A stretch of 64,000 bases of DNA from JANYHF01 sp963732765 (GTDB lineage: Bacteria > Pseudomonadota > Alphaproteobacteria > Rhizobiales > Hyphomicrobiaceae). The stretch covers positions 682,001 through 746,000 of the forward strand of contig CAVTAS010000010.1 of assembly GCA_963732765.1 (NCBI GenBank), in the 5' to 3' direction. Each line of letters begins with the position of its first letter. The stretch's first letter is position 1. A program made the position numbers and the translations under genes. Below, in pieces: positions 15,952 through 24,350 of the stretch. Below the pieces are notes generated by a model that had not been told where the DNA came from, searched no databases, and worked only from the letters and a program-made list of their open reading frames with translations.

Positions 15952-16310
15952 GACCCAAGTTTAGAGTGCCTGGGCATGCGGCGCCAAGCACCCTTTATCT
16001 TGGGCACCTTCTGCGACAACGGGAACAGCTTGGTGAAGCGCTGTGCCAGTTTGCGGTCGCCGACGACGGTCAGTGCGCCTGCCGCCTGCAACGTCTCGAA
16101 TGGCACGACGCCATGAACGGCAGCCATCAGTGCGGCTGGTTGCCCCTCAAAAAGAAGACCGGCGCCATCGGGGTCCGCGCGCACAATGTCGAACCCGTCT
16201 GCTGTCAGACGGCCGCGATGGCCGTCCTCGCCGAAGCGGAAACCGATGACGGCGTCATTGTCCCGTTGAAGTCGCAGGGTTGCAGAGCTAGTGATCCCGA
16301 CGGTAAGCAA
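15948..16310 (-). CDS. Orphan SCP2-like C-terminal domain of an HxlR-type regulator (truncated)
   Basis: A 120-residue product starting from TTG. It resembles the C-terminal sterol-carrier-like domain fused to winged-helix HxlR regulators in alphaproteobacteria (ALMAAVHGVVPFETLQAAGALTVVGDRKLAQRFTKLF). The DNA-binding half is missing: an in-frame TAA stands directly upstream of the TTG, and the divergent VOC gene starts 53 bp away, leaving no room. It is either a decayed gene remnant or a stand-alone domain kept through its ATGA overlap with mgtC. The family assignment is by pattern only. Confidence 0.55.
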   Translation of the reverse strand: MLTVGITSSATLRLQRDNDAVIGFRFGEDGHRGRLTADGFDIVRADPDGAGLLFEGQPAALMAAVHGVVPFETLQAAGALTVVGDRKLAQRFTKLFPLSQKVPKIKGAWRRMPRHSKLGS

Positions 16311-16362
16311 TTAGCTGATGTCGACCGCTCCCTCGCCTCAGAGCATAGAAAGGTTTCTGGCC

Positions 16363-16839
16363 ATGCCAACCAAACCGACCAAGATTTTCGTCAATCTTCC
16401 CGTCGCCAATCTGCCGGCCAGCATGGCATTATTCAAAGCCATGGGCTTCAAGCTCGACAAGACGTTTACTGACGAAAATGCCGCATGCGTGATCATCGGC
16501 GAGAACATTTTTGCGATGCTGCTGACGCACGGCCACTTCAAGATGTTCACGCCGCGCAAAATCGCCAACGCCAACACGGCGACTGAAGTGCTCGTTGCCG
16601 TGTCATTCGACAGCAAGGCGAAGGTCGACAAGGCTGCGGCTGCAGCGACAAAAGCCGGCGCCACCGAGCCGCGTGCCGGGCAGGACCATGGCTTCATGTA
16701 CAGCCGCGCCATCGCCGATCTGGACGGCCACATCTGGGAACTGATTTGGACCGACGAGGAACAACTGCGCACTGCCGTCACCGCGCAAAAAGCCGCTACC
16801 AAGAAAGAGGCCAAGAAAAAGACACCCGCCTTCGGCTAA
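16363..16839 (+). CDS. VOC superfamily (glyoxalase/bleomycin resistance-like) protein
   Basis: A 158-residue protein with two beta-alpha-beta-beta-beta units. It begins KIFVNLPVANLPASMALFKA and ends in a lysine-rich tail (KKEAKKKTPAFG). HIWELIWTDEE carries the usual C-terminal metal-ligand Glu, and HGHF holds possible metal histidines. Relatives are annotated as extradiol dioxygenase or glyoxalase but are mostly uncharacterised. The ATG at 16363 was preferred because GAAAGG lies upstream at a suitable distance; an ATG at 16318 is also in frame. Confidence 0.85.
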   Translation: MPTKPTKIFVNLPVANLPASMALFKAMGFKLDKTFTDENAACVIIGENIFAMLLTHGHFKMFTPRKIANANTATEVLVAVSFDSKAKVDKAAAAATKAGATEPRAGQDHGFMYSRAIADLDGHIWELIWTDEEQLRTAVTAQKAATKKEAKKKTPAFG

Positions 16840-17038
16840 GTCCGTCTGTTTCGGCGCAGTCATTCCATCGATTGAAAGTCTCGACCTGTGCGGTCATGAG
16901 CAACACTCCCACGCTTCCCTGTTCCGGACGCAGCGTTGGCGTGGAAGTCGGTCAAAGCGTGGATACCGATGCTGCACGGCCGATGATACGATGACAGACT
17001 ATTTTGGCGAAAGCGACCGCAGCCAGGGAGATCAAGAC

Positions 17039-17341
17039 ATGCCCGCAGCAAAACCCGCCAAGATCGAAATCGAGAATTTCACCAGCCCCGGCCACACCTA
17101 TCGTGTCGATGCCGACAAGTTCAACGCCATGAAGAAGGCGTTCCTGAAGGTCCTTCCCGCCAAATCACCCGGAATGACGGCGGCCGAGATCGGAGACGCT
17201 GTCTTGCCGCATCTGCCCGAGGATCTGTTTCCCGGCGGCGCCAAGGCCGGCTGGTGGAAGAAGGCCGTGCAGCTCGACCTGGAAGCCAAGGGCTTGATTG
17301 TACGCGAAAAGATCACGCCGCTTCGGTGGCACAAGCGGTGA
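17039..17341 (+). CDS. Conserved small protein, DUF6958-like
   Basis: A 100-residue soluble protein. The second half (PGMTAAEIGDAVLPHLPEDL, then FPGGAKAGWWKKAVQLDLEA) resembles a winged-helix-like small family that I associate with DUF6958; this is a memory-based match. The start at 17039 has GGGAG about 8 nt upstream; an in-frame ATG at 16991 is less well placed. Function is unknown. The AT-rich gap starts about 60 bp downstream. Confidence 0.7.
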   Translation: MPAAKPAKIEIENFTSPGHTYRVDADKFNAMKKAFLKVLPAKSPGMTAAEIGDAVLPHLPEDLFPGGAKAGWWKKAVQLDLEAKGLIVREKITPLRWHKR

Positions 17342-18028
17342 CAGGGTGGAGCGACCCGCCGGAGTCCTCGGCGATATACTGGCCGACATCTATCCTCCAT
17401 CAAAATACAAAATAAACTATACTAGCGTTCAGTCATTTTTCTTGATATTTTTTGAAAATATATATTGCAAAGTCCGAATATTATACTATTGTCTCCTCAC
17501 CTTCTTCTACGGGGATGCACTCGAGGGCGTCTCGATCTGCTGGGAGAGGGGCAGCGACTGGCGCAGGGTGCCGCACACCCGGGTGCTGGCGGCCGCCGTC
17601 GTCCACCCGGGGTGAGATGCCTGGGTGTGGAGCAGCCCATGTCAAGTGGCGACGGAGGGATCGGGAAAAACGCTGGCGGGGTGGCCGGATGCCGCCTTTC
17701 ACTACAAACTTTCGCGGCATTCGGCGACCCCGCACCCCTTTGTTTTGAACGGGGGTTCGAACCAGGGTTCGGTCAGCGCACAGCCATGTCCAAATTCCGG
17801 AGTTACGCGCGATACCTGCGGGGGAGTGGAATCCGAGTAGAGTCATTGGAAACCGGAAGCCCAATTGGCATGACCAGAACTCCCTCCCCCGTCGCCGGGA
17901 GCATTGGGTTGGGGGGAATGCCAGGCGAATTGGTGGAGGTTGGACAGGCTTTTTCTTTTGATTGTTCGGTAAGAGACACAATTGGTCGGGCCGGACTTTT
18001 GCCCGAAGCCCCAGAATTTTGGAACACC
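17342..18028. other. 687-bp gap with an AT-rich patch, no recognised gene
   Basis: At about 17395-17495 the composition changes sharply to AT-rich (runs such as TATTTTTTGAAAATATATAT), unlike the GC-rich surroundings. From 17500 to 17760 the sequence is GC-rich but shows no recognisable coding pattern. Although a reading frame is open through it into the oxygenase gene, that stretch has no family resemblance. A promoter for the oxygenase may be here. It could be a remnant of an insertion or of a lost gene. Confidence 0.4.
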
Positions 18029-18652
18029 ATGCCCAGTCCCGTGACGCACCACTTTGCCACGTCGATCTACAACAGCCTGTTGACCGGGGTTGGCTTGCCT
18101 GCGTTCCTCGACGAGCTGCGCATCGCCTGCCGCGCCATCGCGCAGGTGGACGAGGCCGGCCAGGCCTGGTCGGACGAGGCGGGATATATGGGTTACACGT
18201 CCTATGACTCGATCGGCGATCTGCCCGATCGCGCACCGGTGTTTGCCGAGTTGTGCCAGCAGCTTGCGCCGCATCTCGCCGCGTTCGCCAAGGCGCTGGA
18301 CTTCGATCTGCGCGGGCACACGCCCCAGGTGGATTCGATCTGGATCAATATCCTGGAGCCAGGCGGCTCACATCACGGCCACATCCATACCAATTCGGTG
18401 ATCAGCGGCACGATCTATGTCGATGTCCCGGATGGCGCGAGCGCGATCCGCTTCGAGGATCCGCGGCTCGACAAGATGATGGCGGCTCCACCCCGCACCA
18501 AGAAGGCGGGGCCGCACAACAAGAGCTTCCAATCGATCCAGCCGAAACCGGGCTCAGTGCTGCTGTGGGAAAGCTGGCTGCGCCACGAGGTGCCGGTCAA
18601 CCGCGCCAGCGAAGACCGGATTTCGATCAGCTTCAACGCGGTGTTGGCTTAG
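18029..18652 (+). CDS. Putative 2-oxoglutarate/Fe(II) oxygenase (TIGR02466-like)
   Basis: A 207-residue protein. It shares a pattern with the gene at 24351-24972: GYTSYDSIGDLP, then DSIWINILEPGGSHHGHIHTNS, then SGTIYVDVPDGASAIRFEDPR, then a C-terminal LLWESWLRHEVPVN. The first His with a following acidic residue and the final RHEVPVN His are plausible iron ligands, with a C-terminal Arg (DRISISFN) for 2-oxoglutarate. I assign it to the putative 2OG-Fe(II) oxygenase family. The ATG at 18029 was chosen because the paralogue starts at the same place; the open frame extends far upstream without similarity. The substrate is unknown. Confidence 0.75.
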   Translation: MPSPVTHHFATSIYNSLLTGVGLPAFLDELRIACRAIAQVDEAGQAWSDEAGYMGYTSYDSIGDLPDRAPVFAELCQQLAPHLAAFAKALDFDLRGHTPQVDSIWINILEPGGSHHGHIHTNSVISGTIYVDVPDGASAIRFEDPRLDKMMAAPPRTKKAGPHNKSFQSIQPKPGSVLLWESWLRHEVPVNRASEDRISISFNAVLA

Positions 18653-18956
18653 CGCCGAACTCGTCGGATAGTTGGTCCGAGGAGGTCGCGGCCAACTCAA
18701 GTGCGTTACTGTGGAAATCCGGTGTCTGCCGGCTCATCGCCAGGATCGAGTGCGTATTGTAGGCCAGCAGGGCGCCGCCCCCGATGGCCATGGCCCAAAC
18801 CAAGCCGGCGTTGGCGAACGGCAGAACCGCGAAGAAAATGAACAGTACCGAAGCCCAAAGCAAGCCAAGCAGCCGATAGGCCATGGAGTTATCGCCGCGG
18901 CTGTGTTGGCCGACCCTCATGCGGTCAGCACCGCTGGCGCGTGCGCGCGTTGTCAT
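18633..18956 (-). CDS. Small two-helix membrane protein
   Basis: A 107-residue hypothetical protein with two hydrophobic helices (about residues 26-47 and 50-70: LLGLLWASVLFIFFAVLPFA, AGLVWAMAIGGGALLAY) and a polar C-terminus. An AGGGG sequence lies 8 nt upstream of the ATG at 18956; ATGs at 18920 and 18884 are alternatives. Its end overlaps the convergent oxygenase gene by 20 bp. I recognise no family. Confidence 0.55.
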   Translation of the reverse strand: MTTRARASGADRMRVGQHSRGDNSMAYRLLGLLWASVLFIFFAVLPFANAGLVWAMAIGGGALLAYNTHSILAMSRQTPDFHSNALELAATSSDQLSDEFGAKPTPR

Positions 18957-19209
18957 AGTAGTGTCCCCTTATGTCCCCTCGACGCGCGCCATCCTTGTTC
19001 GCGGATGGTCGCCGCCGTCAAAACTTCCTGCCTTTTCGACAGGTTAGCTTTCAACCACGCAAATCTGCGCCCTGATTTGCGGGCCTGTCAAGGCGCTTTC
19101 CTGTGGGTATCCACAGATGAGACACAAAGCGTTCACATTGACGCAGATGGGAATCGGTAGAGTCGAGAAACGGCTCCGAGGCCGGAATTGCTGGCAGGCC
19201 GCAGAGCGG

Positions 19210-21741
19210 CTATTGCCCGACACGTCCACTGGCGTGGGCCAACAGCAGGAAAACGCGACCGGTCTCGGTCTGCATTTGCGATAGCAGCGCCTGGCCGGTG
19301 GGATCGCGTTGTTCGGCTTGCGACAGCACGCGCTCGAAATCGGCAATGTAGCGGTCGGCCATGTTGCGGAAGTCGCTGTCGATACGCAGCCGCGCTGCGA
19401 TCTGGTCAAAGGTCTGCTGGCCCGAAGGCGAATAGATCGCCCGTGTGATCACGCCGCGCTCGCCAATGCGGTGGCGAGCCCAGGCGGTCGCCGCCGTCAT
19501 CGGATCGATCGCAGTGGCAATTGCGCTGAGGTCGATGCCGGCGCTGCGCGATTGCGTGACAGGGACGGCATCTGCTTCGTCCAGCGAGGCACGAGCCAGC
19601 AGATCGCCGAGTGACCAGCCGTCGCGCCCGCTCGACGTGGCAGCCGAAGTCATCGGCGCACTCATCGGTGGCAGCAACTGCGACGACGGGGCCCGGCGCG
19701 CGATCAGGTCGTGCCCCTCGGCTGGCATCACATCGCGCAGGGAGCGCTGCTCCTGCGAGACATGCGAAAGCTGATCGAGCGCGCGGATCTGATCCTGCAG
19801 GGCCAACCGGACGCCGCTGGCGCTCTCGCGCGCAGCCATCGGCAACTGGTTCAGGTGCGACTGCACATTGGCCGACATGGCATTGACGTCCTGCGTCAGC
19901 TTGCCGAGCTGGCCGGTGACGTCGCGCGCTGTGACCGGCAGCTGGGTCATTTGCGCCTGCACATTCGAGGTCATGGCGTTGATGTCCTGGGCCAGCTTGC
20001 CGAGCTGGCCGGTGACATCGCGCGATGCGCCAGCAAGCCGGCTCTGCGAGGATTCCAGCGCGTTGGTGACCTGCACAGCGGCGCGGTTCTGTTGCTCGAA
20101 GCGCTCCAGGATGTTCTGCAGCTGGCTGAGCATGCCTTCCGACACGTCCTTGAGCATGCGTCCCTGGGCCGACAGGCCGGTCACGGTCTGGGAGGTCTGC
20201 TGCGTCACGGTATCGGTGTTGCGGCGCATGGCGTCGAGGCCCTGCACCAGCGTGGTCTCCAGCTGCTCGGACTGCTGGCGCAGCGTGGTTCCCATCGCTC
20301 CGGCATGGCGCTCCAGGGCCGAACGAAGCAGATCGACGCGGTTGCCAATGGCGCCGTCAACGACGCTCGCCCCCTCGGCGACGGCGGCCTCGACCGACTT
20401 CAGGCCGCGCGAAATGGCGCTCTCCACCGCGAGGCTGGAGCGCTCGATGCTTTCGTCGATCTCGGCCATGCGGGTGGCGAAGGCGTGATCGATGGCCTTG
20501 GTGCGTTCCACCAGGGCCGCGTCCAGCGCATCGGTCCGCCCCGAAAGGACATCGGCAATGTGCGAATTGGTGTTCTCGATGGCCTGAGTGAGTTCGCCGA
20601 GCCGGTTCTGCAGCGTATCGGCATGCTCGGCGATGGCGCCGTCGATGGTGGTCGAGTAATCCTGCAGCACACCCTGCAGCTGCTTGGTGCGCATGCCAAT
20701 GCTGGTGTCGAGGCGGCTGGTGCGCTCGTCCAGCGCTTCTTGCAGCTGATCCAGATTGGTGGTGGCGCCGACCACGACTTCGGACAGCCGCTCCTGCTCG
20801 CGCGAGAGCTTCTCGAGCAGCACCGGCAGTTCGGACCCGACGCGCTGGCTGATCATGGAGAGCGAGGATTGCAGCACGTTGCCGCGATCCGACAGTTCCT
20901 CGGCAACCTGCGCGCCGGCCTGGTAGATGTTCTCGGAAATCTGCTGCCCGACGCCTTTGAGGGTATCAGCGATGCGGTCGGAGCCGCTCGACAGGGCTTC
21001 GCGCTCGCTGACCAGTTCATCGATCAGGTTGCGGATGCGGTTTTCGTTCTCGTCGTAGGAGCGCTCCAGTGCAGAGACTTCGTTGTGAACCAGCACTTCG
21101 AGCTCGCCGGCCCGCCCGATCGCACGCGATATGGCGTCGTTCATGGCCGACACCTGACGGCGCACCGACTGGCCTAGCGCCGCGATCGACTGTTCGGCCA
21201 TGCGGTCCGGTTCGGCCAGGCGCAGTGCCACCTCGGTCATGGCCGAGGACATGAGGCGCAGCTCTTGCGCGCGCCACACCAGCAGGGCCAGGAACCAGAT
21301 CAGCGCAATCGGCGCCAGCAGCAAGGCGACGGCGCCGATGCTGGCGGGGCGGGTCAGGACCTCTAGGATGTGATCGCCCGGCTTCAGGCCGGAGACAATC
21401 AAACCGTAGCACAGCACCAGTCCAAGGATGGCCCAGATGCCGGTACCGATGGCGGCATAGTAGAATGGGGCGCTGGAAGGCTGCTGTTGCAGCGAATAAA
21501 TCAGCGTGCCGATGGAAGGCGCATCGTCGTTGGCCGCCACACGCTCGCGAGCAGGACCGGTGCGGCGGCGTCCGACGCGGGCATTGGCTTCGGTGCGCGT
21601 GCGGTTGCGGCGTGCCGGGCTTGAGGGGGCGGGCGTGTCGGGATAGCTGTCGTCGACCAGTTCCGGCGCAGTCGGGCGCGGCCCAGCGCTTTGCGCGCCC
21701 GGCATGATCGCTTGAGGCCCAGTTTGCGGCTCAAGAGCCAT
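19210..21741 (-). CDS. Large two-TM coiled-coil protein
   Basis: An 843-residue protein. Residues 1-90 are Pro/Arg-rich and probably disordered; TM helices are at about 94-118 and 132-156. From about 165 to 690 it is a long, Ala-, Glu-, Gln- and Ser-rich region with helical heptad character. Two copies of a 32-residue repeat (RDVTGQLGKL-x-QD-x-NAM) lie at about 573-636. The last 100 residues look globular. The layout, two N-terminal TM helices and a long cytoplasmic or periplasmic coiled coil, recalls polar landmark proteins such as Caulobacter TipN, but this is similarity of architecture only. Function unknown; no operon partners. Confidence 0.75.
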   Translation of the reverse strand: MALEPQTGPQAIMPGAQSAGPRPTAPELVDDSYPDTPAPSSPARRNRTRTEANARVGRRRTGPARERVAANDDAPSIGTLIYSLQQQPSSAPFYYAAIGTGIWAILGLVLCYGLIVSGLKPGDHILEVLTRPASIGAVALLLAPIALIWFLALLVWRAQELRLMSSAMTEVALRLAEPDRMAEQSIAALGQSVRRQVSAMNDAISRAIGRAGELEVLVHNEVSALERSYDENENRIRNLIDELVSEREALSSGSDRIADTLKGVGQQISENIYQAGAQVAEELSDRGNVLQSSLSMISQRVGSELPVLLEKLSREQERLSEVVVGATTNLDQLQEALDERTSRLDTSIGMRTKQLQGVLQDYSTTIDGAIAEHADTLQNRLGELTQAIENTNSHIADVLSGRTDALDAALVERTKAIDHAFATRMAEIDESIERSSLAVESAISRGLKSVEAAVAEGASVVDGAIGNRVDLLRSALERHAGAMGTTLRQQSEQLETTLVQGLDAMRRNTDTVTQQTSQTVTGLSAQGRMLKDVSEGMLSQLQNILERFEQQNRAAVQVTNALESSQSRLAGASRDVTGQLGKLAQDINAMTSNVQAQMTQLPVTARDVTGQLGKLTQDVNAMSANVQSHLNQLPMAARESASGVRLALQDQIRALDQLSHVSQEQRSLRDVMPAEGHDLIARRAPSSQLLPPMSAPMTSAATSSGRDGWSLGDLLARASLDEADAVPVTQSRSAGIDLSAIATAIDPMTAATAWARHRIGERGVITRAIYSPSGQQTFDQIAARLRIDSDFRNMADRYIADFERVLSQAEQRDPTGQALLSQMQTETGRVFLLLAHASGRVGQ
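19838..20031 (-). repeat. Two 96-bp tandem units inside the coiled-coil gene
   Basis: The DNA GGCCGGTGAC recurs at 19911 and 20007, exactly 96 bp apart, and the encoded 32-residue units are about 70% identical. The unit length is consistent with an in-frame helical repeat expansion. Confidence 0.7.
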
Positions 21742-22049
21742 TGACGGCGTCCCCCAGATACTCTCACGCGCCTGCTATCCAAAGTCCCGCGACGCAACCC
21801 CCAGCGTAGCCGAGCAAGCCGTCCGCGCCCAGCTAGAACACGGTCGGCGAGCGAATGGTGACGAGAAATCCTGTTGATAGCGTGGCATAAACTCAGTCCC
21901 TGACCATCAGTCACGCCGGTTTTTGGCGGAATCGTGGTTCCCCCGCAGAATGTTGCACCGCTTAACGCAACTTTAGCTCGCGAGCCCTAAAACGGATCCA
22001 GGGCCGGGCGCTTGGCCACCGGCTCGACGCAGTCAAGAGGTGTTCCCGG
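21742..22049. other. 308-bp divergent intergenic region
   Basis: Lies between the divergent coiled-coil gene and the Hpt gene and must hold both promoters. The segment 21890-21990 is relatively AT-rich. I found no operator, hairpin terminator or RNA gene that I can support. Confidence 0.3.
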
Positions 22050-22454
22050 ATGCAGATCGGTATGGCAGAGGCAAACCCGGCCAGTCCCGCGCAAGCGGTT
22101 GACAGCCAGCCCTTGCTCGATCTGCGCCATCTCGATCATCAAACGCTTGGCGATCCGGTGCTGCGCAGCGACGTCCTGAAGCTGTTTCTGGACGAGACTC
22201 CGAAATACGTGGCCGATCTGCAATTGGCGGACGACTGCAAGTCCTGGCGCATGGCGGTGCATACGCTCAAGGGCGTGTCGTTGAACCTCGGAGCTTTTCG
22301 CCTCGCCTCCCTGTGCCGGCAGTTCGAAGGCGCCGAACTTGCCGGCTCCTCGGCGCAGAAGCGGGAGGCCGCCCAATCCATCGCGATGCTGATCGAAGCG
22401 ACCTGCCAGGCCATCGATCTCGTGCTGCCCAAGAACACGATGCCACGCGCCTGA
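22050..22454 (+). CDS. Hpt (histidine phosphotransfer) domain protein
   Basis: A 134-residue protein that is a single Hpt four-helix domain. The phosphorylatable histidine is H71 in AVHTLKGVSLNLGA, the canonical HTLKG context. Hpt proteins relay phosphate between receiver domains in multistep phosphorelays. No hybrid histidine kinase is nearby; an OmpR-type regulator with an atypical receiver follows about 185 bp downstream and could be a partner. An ATG at 22062 is an alternative start. Confidence 0.85.
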   Translation: MQIGMAEANPASPAQAVDSQPLLDLRHLDHQTLGDPVLRSDVLKLFLDETPKYVADLQLADDCKSWRMAVHTLKGVSLNLGAFRLASLCRQFEGAELAGSSAQKREAAQSIAMLIEATCQAIDLVLPKNTMPRA

Positions 22455-22639
22455 GTGTGACGACAGTGCCGCTATGTCTAGGATAGCGTTGCGAAATATC
22501 GCATAAAAATATGCCGGGATCCCCTTGGCGAGAGTTGCGCCGCCTCCCACGTAGCTCAAGGGGCCGATAATTTGCTTCGAACCGATCGGTGACCCGCCGC
22601 GACACATGTTTCAGCACCGAAACATGGGAGTAGGGTTGC

Positions 22640-23365
22640 ATGTCCATGATCGCCACACACCGGGCCACGCATGTCGCCGTCCTGAACGCAGACGCCACCC
22701 GCGCCGCTCCCATCGACCACTACCTGACCGAGCACGGCTTTGCCGTTTCCCCCGTCACCAGCTGCTACCGGCTCGACCGGCTGCTGGGCGAACGCGGCGC
22801 CGATCTGGTCATACTGGACGACGAGCTTCCCGACGCCGACCCCTTGGTGCTTGCCCGCCGGCTGAGCGCCCGTAACCGCTTCGGCATCCTGATGCTGTCG
22901 AGCGGGACGGATTGCCTGACGCGGATCTGCAGCCTGGAGGCGGGGGCCGACGATTGCCTGGCCAAGCCCGCCGAACTGCGCGAACTCTTGGCGCGTGTGA
23001 AGGCCATACTGCGCCGTCTGGGCAGGGCGCGCGACTTCGACCAGGCGTCGCAGACGCGCGAAGGCGTCCGTTTTGGCGACTGCCGCTTCGATCCCGCAAC
23101 GCGCCGCCTACTGGCGGCCTCCGGCGCGCCGATCCCGGTCACGCACATGGAGCAAAGCCTGCTCGGCGTCTTCGCGGCACACCCCAGCCGCGCGCTCACC
23201 CGCGACGAACTGGTGCTGTTGGCGCACGGCCGCAGCTGGTCGCCGCTCGACCGCAGCCTGGACATCCGCATTTCGCGCCTTCGCCACAAAATCGAGCGCG
23301 ATCCGGCCCGGCCGGAAGTGATCGTGACGGTGCGGGGGGTGGGCTATCGCTACGAAGCGGCCTAA
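22640..23365 (+). CDS. OmpR-family response regulator with atypical receiver
   Basis: A 241-residue protein with a receiver domain (1-120) and a winged-helix DNA-binding domain (about 145-240, ending VRGVGYRYEAA). The phospho-acceptor is D60 in LVILDDELPD, and K109 in CLAKPAEL is conserved. The N-terminal acidic pair that binds magnesium reads NAD instead of EDD, and the usual Tyr of the DDYLxKP motif is Cys. Phosphorylation may therefore be weakened or differently regulated. No histidine kinase is adjacent; the upstream Hpt gene is a candidate partner. It ends in a 4-bp convergent overlap with a GNAT gene. Confidence 0.87.
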   Translation: MSMIATHRATHVAVLNADATRAAPIDHYLTEHGFAVSPVTSCYRLDRLLGERGADLVILDDELPDADPLVLARRLSARNRFGILMLSSGTDCLTRICSLEAGADDCLAKPAELRELLARVKAILRRLGRARDFDQASQTREGVRFGDCRFDPATRRLLAASGAPIPVTHMEQSLLGVFAAHPSRALTRDELVLLAHGRSWSPLDRSLDIRISRLRHKIERDPARPEVIVTVRGVGYRYEAA

Positions 23366-23865
23366 GACAGGCCAGCACGAACATCGCCACTCGTTTCGGC
23401 CAATACCCCAGGATGTAGTTCCAGCCACAGCAGCCGCTTCGGATTGACCGGCCCCGGCAACTCCAACTTGCCTGGCGGCACCACGGAAAATCCGAACCGC
23501 TCGTAGTACGGCAGGTCCCCCACCAGCACGATCAGCCGCACGCCCGCCGCGCGAGCCGCCTCGATCCCTTCGGCCGCAAGCGCCTTGCCGATGCCTAGGC
23601 CCTTCAGCGCCGGCTCGACTGCCAGCGGGCCGAGCAGTTGCGCGCCGCCGATGCCGCCAATCGTGATTGGGGCCATGCGCAGTGCGGCAGCCAGTTTCCC
23701 GTCGCGGTATGCCACCCGGCACAGCGCCGAGAACGCCGGCAGCCCGTCGCGGATGTGGTAGGCGGTGCGGGCGAACCGCCCCGGCCCGAAGGCGCGGTCA
23801 TGCAGGGCTTCGATAGCAGGCAGATCGGTGGCTTTGACGGCCCGCGAGGTCACATCGGGAGGCAT
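23362..23865 (-). CDS. GNAT family N-acetyltransferase (YhbS-like)
   Basis: A 167-residue GNAT protein. The acetyl-CoA loop is in LAVEPALKGLGIGKALAAEG, and LVGDLPYYERFGFSVVP is the typical C-terminal segment of YhbS-type acetyltransferases. Substrate unknown. It overlaps the convergent response regulator gene by 4 bp and is followed upstream by a gap containing an inverted-repeat element. Confidence 0.85.
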   Translation of the reverse strand: MPPDVTSRAVKATDLPAIEALHDRAFGPGRFARTAYHIRDGLPAFSALCRVAYRDGKLAAALRMAPITIGGIGGAQLLGPLAVEPALKGLGIGKALAAEGIEAARAAGVRLIVLVGDLPYYERFGFSVVPPGKLELPGPVNPKRLLWLELHPGVLAETSGDVRAGLS

Positions 23866-24096
23866 GGCAAAGTGCTTTCGGCGAGAGGGCGATTCGGGTG
23901 GAAACCCAATGAGGTGGCCGGGTTGGTCCCGCCGCCTCTATGCCCCGCTCAGGCGTTCGGCAGACGACGACCAACTGCGACCAATGCGTCGCAGGGGATG
24001 GATCGTCGTCGGGACTCGATCGCTGGCATGTGCCGGTTCAGAAGCATGGCGCGATTTAGCAAAGTGTGGAGATGGGGTCCAGTAGGAACTCTAACC
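23866..24096. other. Intergenic region, nothing recognised
   Basis: 231 bp between the GNAT start and the inverted-repeat element. It should include the GNAT promoter. No conserved motif was found. Confidence 0.3.
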
Positions 24097-24343
24097 CTTC
24101 TCCCTATGGGAGACCTCAGCGAAAATGCGAGAGGCAGCGCAAATCTCGTCATCCCCGCGTAGGCGGGGATCCATGCAAGCCGACGCGGTCTCACGTGTCG
24201 ATACAAAACGCAAGCTGTATCAGGTGCTTGCGTGGTGCTCACGACGTGCCAGACTTTGACATGCATGGATACCCGCCTACGCAGGTATGACAAGGTTCGG
24301 GTCTGTTCGTCTTTTGCAGAGATCTCCCACGGGAGAAGGAAGT
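24097..24343. repeat. 247-bp element with long imperfect terminal inverted repeats
   Basis: The left side (CCTTCTCCC at 24097, then a hairpin containing GTCATCCCCGCGTAGGCGGG and GATCCATGCA) is mirrored by the right side (CATGCATGGATACCCGCC, GCAGGTATGAC, ending GGGAGAAGG near 24343). The arms are about 75-80 bp each and imperfect. The core GTCATCCCCGC hairpin also occurs in the element at 9518-9620. No gene is inside. It lies directly downstream of the true end of the neighbouring oxygenase gene. Confidence 0.6.
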
Positions 24344-24350
24344 GAGCGTC

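Noticed and set aside
17465..18028. N-terminal extension of the oxygenase gene back to 17465
   Set aside because: No similarity to the paralogue, which starts at the position equal to 18029; the region includes AT-rich and non-coding-like sequence.
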